Source: JBFHKO01 sp041595355 (GTDB lineage Bacteria > Pseudomonadota > Gammaproteobacteria > Enterobacterales > Aeromonadaceae). Taken from it: a stretch of DNA of 11,795 bases. The stretch lies in NCBI GenBank assembly GCA_041595355.1, contig JBFHKO010000069.1, positions 1 to 11,795 of the forward strand, in the 5' to 3' direction. The position numbers and the translations under genes are program-made. Positions 8,065 to 11,795 of this stretch are shown here, piece after piece; within the stretch, counting starts at the first letter, position 1; each line of letters starts with the position of its first letter. The notes under the pieces were generated by a model. It was not told the origin of the DNA, ran no database searches, and saw nothing but the letters and a program-made list of their open reading frames with translations.

Positions 8065-8093
8065 TTGTGCTTTGCAGGCCATTATTTTATGTT
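8065..8093 (+). promoter_or_regulatory. Candidate sigma-70 promoter for amgK-murU-djlA
   Basis: TTGTGC at 8065-8070 and TATGTT at 8088-8093 are spaced 17 bases apart, giving three and four matches to the -35 and -10 consensus. A better -10-like hexamer, TATGAT at 8101-8106, has no fitting -35 box. Transcription from either would leave a leader of roughly 40-55 bases before the chosen amgK start. This rests on pattern only. Confidence 0.3.
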
Positions 8094-8132
8094 AGCCGAC
8101 TATGATAAAGCATTATTTCTGCCAGGGCTAAC
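8091..8132. repeat. Short inverted repeat GTTAGCC / GGCTAAC
   Basis: A perfect 7-base inverted repeat, GTTAGCC at 8091-8097 and GGCTAAC at 8126-8132, is separated by 28 bases. One arm touches the candidate amgK -10 box; the other lies in the spacer of the candidate lptD promoter. It could be an operator pair or a leader hairpin. A 7-base match of this kind is expected by chance about once in every one or two regions of this size. Confidence 0.3.
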
Positions 8133-8141
8133 GCCCGCCAA
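8112..8141 (-). promoter_or_regulatory. Candidate sigma-70 promoter for the lptD operon
   Basis: On the minus strand, TTGGCG (8141-8136, four matches to the -35 consensus) is followed after 18 bases by AATAAT (8117-8112, five matches to the -10 consensus). This would give a leader of about 100 bases before the lptD start. Other -10-like hexamers nearby on this strand, TATCAT and TAAAAT, lack good -35 partners. No sigma-E-type promoter was found in a usable position. Confidence 0.3.
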
Positions 8142-8151
8142 GATCCCCACC

Positions 8152-9144
8152 ATGACAATGACCCGACTCGCCCGGCTGACCGCCTGGGCCCAGGCACAGC
8201 AGCAGGATCCCGCGCTGTGTCTGCACTTGATTTCCGGTGATGCCAGTTTTCGGCGTTACTACCGCGCTCAGGGCTGGATCTGGGTGGATGCGCCACCCGA
8301 GACCGAAAAGAACCGGGAGTTCGTGCGCAATGCCGAGGCGCTGGCCGCCGCTGGCCTGATGGCGCCCCGGGTGCGGGCCTGGGATGCCGAGCAGGGGCTG
8401 CTGTGCGTCTCGGATCTCGGCGATACCCCGCTGCTCGACTGCCTGGACCCGCAGAATGTGCAGGCCTGGTATGCCCGGGCGCTGGCGTTGCTGCCGCGGC
8501 TGGCGCTCCTGCCGCTGGCGCCACAGCTGGAATCTTTCGATGCCGACTTCATGGCGCGCGAGAATGCCATCTTTCCCGAGTGGCTGCTGGAGCGGCATCT
8601 GGGGTTGGATCTGAGCGCGACTGAACGCGGCCTGCTGGCCGACACCTTTGCTGCGCTGACGGCCAACAACCTGGCCCAACCCCAGTGTGTGATGCACCGC
8701 GACTTTCACAGCCGTAACCTCATGGTGCTGCCGGACGGCGAGCTGGGACTGCTCGACTTTCAGGACATGGTGCGCGGCCCGCTCACCTACGACGTGGCCT
8801 CCCTGCTCAAGGACTGCTATGTCCGCTGGCCGGATGCGGTCATCGATGCGGGAGTGGCCCGGGCCTTTGCCGAGTTCGAGGCCGCGGGGCTGACGGCCGG
8901 CGCCAGTCTGGCCCAGTTCCGCCGCTGGCTGGATTTGACCGGCTTGCAGCGGCATCTCAAGGCGGCGGGCATCTTCGCCCGCCTGCATCACCGGGATGGC
9001 AAGTCCGGTTACCTCAAGGACATTCCCCGTACCCTCGACTATGTGTTGGCGGTGGCCCGGGGCGAGCCGGCGCTGGCCGATTTTGCCGACTGGCTGAGCC
9101 GGCGCGTCATGGCACGGCTGGAGCGACTGCCATGCGAGCCATGA
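8152..9144 (+). CDS. amgK: N-acetylmuramate/N-acetylglucosamine kinase AmgK (aminoglycoside phosphotransferase fold)
   Basis: AmgK phosphorylates the anomeric carbon of N-acetylmuramic acid (and GlcNAc) in the cytoplasm, giving MurNAc 1-phosphate for MurU. This bypasses de novo synthesis of UDP-MurNAc and so weakens fosfomycin action. The 330-residue protein has the phosphotransferase catalytic loop HRDFHSRN (H182, D184, N189), the metal-binding LLDFQDMVRGP (D202, with D205 after it) and an N-terminal ISGDASFRRYY stretch that resembles the nucleotide-binding loop of this family. The start is uncertain: ATG 8152 and ATG 8158 both fit, neither has a clear Shine-Dalgarno, and the frame stays open up to ATG 8038. 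The upstream part is AT-rich and promoter-like, so I reject it. It overlaps murU by 13 bases. A generic APH-family kinase is the alternative, but the murU neighbour makes AmgK convincing. Confidence 0.9.
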   Translation: MTMTRLARLTAWAQAQQQDPALCLHLISGDASFRRYYRAQGWIWVDAPPETEKNREFVRNAEALAAAGLMAPRVRAWDAEQGLLCVSDLGDTPLLDCLDPQNVQAWYARALALLPRLALLPLAPQLESFDADFMARENAIFPEWLLERHLGLDLSATERGLLADTFAALTANNLAQPQCVMHRDFHSRNLMVLPDGELGLLDFQDMVRGPLTYDVASLLKDCYVRWPDAVIDAGVARAFAEFEAAGLTAGASLAQFRRWLDLTGLQRHLKAAGIFARLHHRDGKSGYLKDIPRTLDYVLAVARGEPALADFADWLSRRVMARLERLPCEP

Positions 9145-9809
9145 TACTGGCGGCGGGGCGGGGGGAGCGCATGCGCCCCCTGACCGATGCCTGCCCCAAG
9201 CCACTGCTGCATGTCGGCGGCAAGCCGCTTATCCAGCATCATATCGAGAAACTGGCGGCCGCCGGCATTCATGAGCTGGTGATCAACCATGCCTGGCTGG
9301 GGCAGCAGCTGGAGCAGGTGCTGGGGGATGGGCGCGCGCTGGGCGTCCAGATCCGCTGGTCGCCGGAGGGGGCGGCGGGACTGGAAACGGCCGGCGGCAT
9401 CCGTCAGGCGCTGCCGCTGCTGGGACCAGAGCCCTTTCTGGTCATCAATGGCGACATCTGGCTCGATTGCGACTACCGTGGCCTCATCGCGCCCCGCCTG
9501 GGCGCGGATTTGGCGCACCTGTGGCTGGTGGATAATCCGCCTCAGCATCCCGGCGGCGATTTCGCCCTGGAGCAGGGGCGGGTGCGGGACAGGCCGGAAC
9601 TCACCTTCAGCGGCGTGGGCCTTTATCAGCCGGCGGCCTTTGCCGGGCTGGCTCCGGGAGTGCGCAAGTTGGCCCCCTTGCTGCGGCAATGGATGGCGCA
9701 GGATCGGGTCGGCGGCAGCCATCTGCGGGCCGACTGGCGCGACATTGGCACGCCGGAGCGGCTGGCGGAACTGGATAACCAACTGGGGGCAGGCTCATCA
9801 TGCCGATAA
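9132..9809 (+). CDS. murU: N-acetylmuramate alpha-1-phosphate uridylyltransferase MurU
   Basis: MurU joins UTP and MurNAc alpha-1-phosphate to give UDP-MurNAc, the last step of the peptidoglycan recycling route first described in Pseudomonas. The 225-residue protein is a single nucleotidyltransferase (Rossmann-like) domain with LAAGRGERMRPLT (6-18), the substrate-binding PKPLL with K23, the INHAWLGQQ stretch and the metal-binding NGDIW (D108). It resembles Pseudomonas putida MurU along its length, including EGAAGLETAGGI and FSGVGLY. ATG 9132 is set by GGAG at 9120-9123, eight bases upstream, and by the family N-terminus MRAMILAAG; ATG 9141 is a weaker choice. It lacks the acyltransferase domain of GlmU and is shorter than sugar-1-phosphate thymidylyltransferases, which argues against those roles. 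Confidence 0.93.
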   Translation: MRAMILAAGRGERMRPLTDACPKPLLHVGGKPLIQHHIEKLAAAGIHELVINHAWLGQQLEQVLGDGRALGVQIRWSPEGAAGLETAGGIRQALPLLGPEPFLVINGDIWLDCDYRGLIAPRLGADLAHLWLVDNPPQHPGGDFALEQGRVRDRPELTFSGVGLYQPAAFAGLAPGVRKLAPLLRQWMAQDRVGGSHLRADWRDIGTPERLAELDNQLGAGSSCR

Positions 9810-10642
9810 AGGGCAAGCTGATAGGATTGTTGCTGGGCTTTTGGCTGTTTCACCTGCCGGGAGCGCTGCTGGGGCTCTGGATAGGCCACCTCTATGATCA
9901 GGGGTTGCAGCGGCGCATGCGCCACAGCCGTCGGCAGACGTCGAAGGGGGCTGCCCAGGCGGCCTTCATCCACGTTACCTTCGCCGTCATGGGGCATATC
10001 GCCAAGGCCGGCGGGCGGGTGACCGAGCAGCAGATCCGGGTCGCCATTCTGTTCATGGACCGCATGCAGTTGTCGCCGGCGGCACGGCGCGAAGCCCAGG
10101 AAGCCTTTCGTCAGGGCAAGGAGCCCGGTTTCGCCCTGACCGAGACGCTGCGCGCCTTCCGCCAGGGGTGCGGCGGGGATCAGGATCTGCTGCGGATCTT
10201 CCTCGAGATCCAGCTGCAGGCGGCCTTCGCCAATGGGCAGCTGGTGCGCGAGCAGCGCGCCCTGTTGCTGGAGGTGGCCGAGTTGCTGGGCTTTTCCCGT
10301 TGGGAGCTGGAGCAGTTCCTGGCCATGGCCCAGGCGGAGTTCAACTTCGCCTCGCGCCAGCACGGCGACCGGTCTCATCAGCAGCATGGCCATGCTCATG
10401 GGCAGCGCCAGGCCGAGCCGCCCCGGGACAGGTTGCGGGATGCCTACGCGCTGTTGGGGGTGGCCGCCAGTGTGCCGGACGGCGAGGTAAAACGGGCCTA
10501 CCGCAAGCTGATGAGCAAGCACCATCCCGACAAGCTGGCCGCCCGTGGTCTGCCGCCGGAGATGCTGAACATGGCCAAGGAGAAGGCGCAGGAGATCCAG
10601 CAGGCCTGGGAGATGGTGAAGCAGGCCCGCGGTATCCGTTAG
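9800..10642 (+). CDS. djlA: Co-chaperone DjlA (membrane-anchored J protein)
   Basis: DjlA is a type III inner-membrane J protein that stimulates DnaK ATPase and, when overproduced in E. coli, induces capsule synthesis through the Rcs phosphorelay. The 280-residue protein has the family layout. A glycine-containing N-terminal transmembrane segment at about 6-29 (GKLIGLLLGFW to LLGLWIGHLYDQ) comes first. A TerB-like helical domain follows at about 50-180. Last is a C-terminal J domain at 214-280 with the HPD motif at 242-244 and the DjlA-typical ending KLAARGLPPEMLNMAKEKAQ. The linker at 187-204 is histidine-rich, with five histidines in thirteen residues. The start overlaps the end of murU by ten bases and has AGG six bases upstream. 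E. coli DjlA is a little shorter (271). Confidence 0.96.
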   Translation: MPIKGKLIGLLLGFWLFHLPGALLGLWIGHLYDQGLQRRMRHSRRQTSKGAAQAAFIHVTFAVMGHIAKAGGRVTEQQIRVAILFMDRMQLSPAARREAQEAFRQGKEPGFALTETLRAFRQGCGGDQDLLRIFLEIQLQAAFANGQLVREQRALLLEVAELLGFSRWELEQFLAMAQAEFNFASRQHGDRSHQQHGHAHGQRQAEPPRDRLRDAYALLGVAASVPDGEVKRAYRKLMSKHHPDKLAARGLPPEMLNMAKEKAQEIQQAWEMVKQARGIR

Positions 10643-10652
10643 CGGCCCGGGT

Positions 10653-11612
10653 TCATACCAGGCGGCGCAGGCCGTTACCGGCCACGAAGTGCTCCAGATT
10701 TTCGATCAGCTGATCGGCCAGCCGCTGCATGGCCTCATCGCTGGCCCAGGCCACGTGGGGAGTGAGGATGAAATTGTGCTGCTGGCTGGCCTGCATCAGC
10801 GGATGGTCGGCCGCAGGGGGCTCCCGACTGGCCACATCCGCAGCCGCGCCGGCCAGGCGTCCGGCCTGCAGGGCCGTCAGCAGGGCCGCTTCATCCACCA
10901 GGCCGCCGCGGGCGGTGTTGATCAGCAGGGCACTGGGCTTCAGCATGGCCAACTCGGCCGCGCCGATGAGGCCCCGGGTGTCTGCGGTGAGCGGGCAGTG
11001 CAGGCTCACCACATCCGCCGTGCGCAGCAGGGTTTCGAAAGGCAGGCGTCCCGCGCCGGGGGCGGCGTCGCCCTTGCGACCGGCATAGACCACCTCCATG
11101 CCCAGCGCCTCGCCCAGCCTGCCGACCGCCTGTCCCAGCGAGCCCCGGCCGATCAGCCCCAGGCGCTTGCCCGCCAGATCGTGGATGCGCGGCCCCAGAT
11201 AGCAGAATTGCGAACTGGTCTGCCAGGCGCCGGCCGCCAGATCCTGACGATAGGCCATCAGGTTACGCGCCAGCGCCAGCATCAGCGCCAGGGTATGCTC
11301 CGCCACCGCGTGGATGGCATAACCCTGGATGTTGTAGACGGCGATGCCCCGGCGGCGGCAGGCGTCCAGATCCAGATTGTCGGTGCCGGTGGCCGCCTCG
11401 GCGATGAGACGCAGGGTCGGCAATTGGGCCAGCTGTGCCTCGCCCAGAGGCACCTTGTTGACCAGCGCGATCTGCGCCCCCTGCAGCCGCTCGACCACCT
11501 GGTCGGGGGCGCTGTGGGGGTACTCTTGCCACACATGCTCGAAGGCCGGCCGCCGCAGGTTAATGTGGGGTGGCAGGCTGGCTCTATCCAGAAACACGAT
11601 GCGTTGGGACAT
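10653..11612 (-). CDS. D-2-hydroxyacid dehydrogenase (glycerate dehydrogenase/hydroxypyruvate reductase-like)
   Basis: This 319-residue soluble oxidoreductase belongs to the D-isomer-specific 2-hydroxyacid dehydrogenase family. Visible sites are the substrate-loop region AEAATGTDNLD, the nucleotide-binding GRGSLG (155-160), the catalytic arginine R235 in NTARGGLVDE, glutamate E264 in SREPP and histidine H286 in TPHVAWAS. The strand after the glycine loop ends in YAGRK rather than in the aspartate usual for NAD enzymes, which suggests NADPH preference. The most likely substrates are hydroxypyruvate and glyoxylate, but this family cannot be assigned from motifs alone. ATG 11612 follows a strong AGGAG at 11618-11622. 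The gene lies 37 bases downstream of rluA on the same strand and converges on djlA with a 10-base gap. Interconversion of glycerate and hydroxypyruvate is an inference. Confidence 0.88.
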   Translation of the reverse strand: MSQRIVFLDRASLPPHINLRRPAFEHVWQEYPHSAPDQVVERLQGAQIALVNKVPLGEAQLAQLPTLRLIAEAATGTDNLDLDACRRRGIAVYNIQGYAIHAVAEHTLALMLALARNLMAYRQDLAAGAWQTSSQFCYLGPRIHDLAGKRLGLIGRGSLGQAVGRLGEALGMEVVYAGRKGDAAPGAGRLPFETLLRTADVVSLHCPLTADTRGLIGAAELAMLKPSALLINTARGGLVDEAALLTALQAGRLAGAAADVASREPPAADHPLMQASQQHNFILTPHVAWASDEAMQRLADQLIENLEHFVAGNGLRRLV

Positions 11613-11617
11613 GCTGA

Positions 11618-11622
11618 CTCCT
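11618..11622 (-). promoter_or_regulatory. Ribosome binding site of the hydroxyacid dehydrogenase
   Basis: AGGAG on the minus strand lies five bases before the ATG at 11612. It is one of the strongest Shine-Dalgarno sequences in the window and fixes the start. It also suggests that this gene is translated independently of rluA. Confidence 0.7.
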
Positions 11623-11649
11623 GTGATGGCGGGGCCGGGGCGCCGCAGG

Positions 11650-11795
11650 CTAGAGAGGGAAGGGGGCGGGGGCCTCGAAGGTCAAGCGCTCTCCCGTGAG
11701 CGGGTGGTTGAGACGCAGCATGGCGGCATGCAGTTGCAGATGCGGCACTATCAGTTGCGCCTCGGGTGGAGCGTAGAGGTGATCGCCAAGGATGG
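11650..11795 (-). CDS. rluA: RluA-family pseudouridine synthase, C-terminal end (5' part outside window)
   Basis: Reading leftward from the window edge, 47 full codons run to a TAG stop at 11652-11650. They begin ILGDHLYAPPEAQ, continue PHLQLHAAMLRLNHP and finish TFEAPAPFPL. This matches the end of RluA-type pseudouridine synthases, where the I-L-G-D-x-x-Y motif is followed by L-x-L-H-A. RluA isomerises U746 of 23S rRNA and U32 of several tRNAs. The catalytic aspartate region is outside the window. RluA rather than RluC or RluD is suggested by proximity to djlA, as in E. coli, but the other members share this terminal motif. It is followed after 37 bases by the hydroxyacid dehydrogenase on the same strand. 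Confidence 0.75.
   Translation of the reverse strand, partial: ILGDHLYAPPEAQLIVPHLQLHAAMLRLNHPLTGERLTFEAPAPFPL

Larger units (their letters stand above)
8004..8151. promoter_or_regulatory. Divergent lptD/amgK intergenic control region
   Basis: This 148-base gap is the largest non-coding interval in the window. Its middle (about 8081-8120) is clearly AT-richer than the surrounding genes. Both operons, leftward lptD onward and rightward amgK onward, should start here. It contains candidate sigma-70 elements on both strands and an inverted repeat, listed separately. I see no small gene or riboswitch-like structure in it. Confidence 0.75.

Noticed and set aside
8038..8151. Upstream in-frame extension of amgK beginning at ATG 8038
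   Set aside because: The added 38 residues do not resemble the family, contain the AT-rich promoter-like segment and have no suitable ribosome binding site.
8128..9204. 358-codon open frame on the minus strand opposite amgK
   Set aside because: Gln/Arg/His-rich sequence with no family signature. amgK on the plus strand carries the kinase motifs, and the frame would run into the lptD promoter region.
10631..10659. GGTAT/ATACC pairing between convergent djlA and the dehydrogenase, considered as a terminator
   Set aside because: The stem is only five pairs with a long loop and no T-run, so it is within chance expectation.
10689..11699. 336-codon open frame on the plus strand opposite the hydroxyacid dehydrogenase
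   Set aside because: Antisense shadow with a Gly/Gln-rich, motif-free translation. The dehydrogenase has a strong Shine-Dalgarno and intact catalytic residues.

Overview
The window is a compact, GC-rich stretch of gammaproteobacterial chromosome. It holds twelve complete protein genes and two partial ones at the edges, with almost no spare DNA. The order folA | apaH-apaG-rsmA-pdxA-surA-lptD | djlA | rluA is the arrangement known from Escherichia coli. It differs in that a yjjPB-type exporter sits upstream of folA, an amgK-murU pair lies between lptD and djlA, and a D-2-hydroxyacid dehydrogenase gene lies between djlA and rluA. High GC plus amgK/murU points to an Aeromonadales-like organism (Zobellella, Oceanimonas or Aeromonas relatives). 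This placement is inferred from gene order and composition, not from a search.

Layout: (1) Bases 1-1309, plus strand: the end of yjjP, yjjB and folA, tightly packed. (2) Bases 1325-8003, minus strand, transcribed leftward from lptD: lptD, surA, pdxA, rsmA, apaG, apaH. Three consecutive junctions (surA/pdxA, pdxA/rsmA, rsmA/apaG) are 4-base ATGA stop-start overlaps. (3) Bases 8004-8151: the only sizeable intergenic region, a divergent control region for lptD and amgK, AT-rich in its middle, with candidate sigma-70 promoters on both strands and an inverted repeat. (4) Bases 8152-10642, plus strand: amgK, murU and djlA, each overlapping the next. (5) Bases 10653-11795, minus strand: rluA (only its 3' end is present) followed by a D-2-hydroxyacid dehydrogenase.

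Functionally the centre of the window is an envelope-biogenesis block. LptD inserts LPS in the outer membrane and SurA is the periplasmic chaperone for LptD and other beta-barrel proteins. AmgK and MurU recycle N-acetylmuramic acid to UDP-MurNAc, and DjlA is a membrane-anchored DnaK co-chaperone. The leftward operon also carries vitamin B6 synthesis (PdxA), 16S rRNA dimethylation (RsmA), dinucleoside polyphosphate hydrolysis (ApaH) and ApaG. FolA provides tetrahydrofolate.

I found no mobile element, CRISPR array, tRNA/rRNA gene or defence system. No gene is of unknown family and nothing looks broken. The second-look items are modest: gene-order insertions, translational coupling, a divergent promoter with a possible operator, a histidine-rich linker in DjlA and a likely NADPH-type cofactor pocket in the dehydrogenase.
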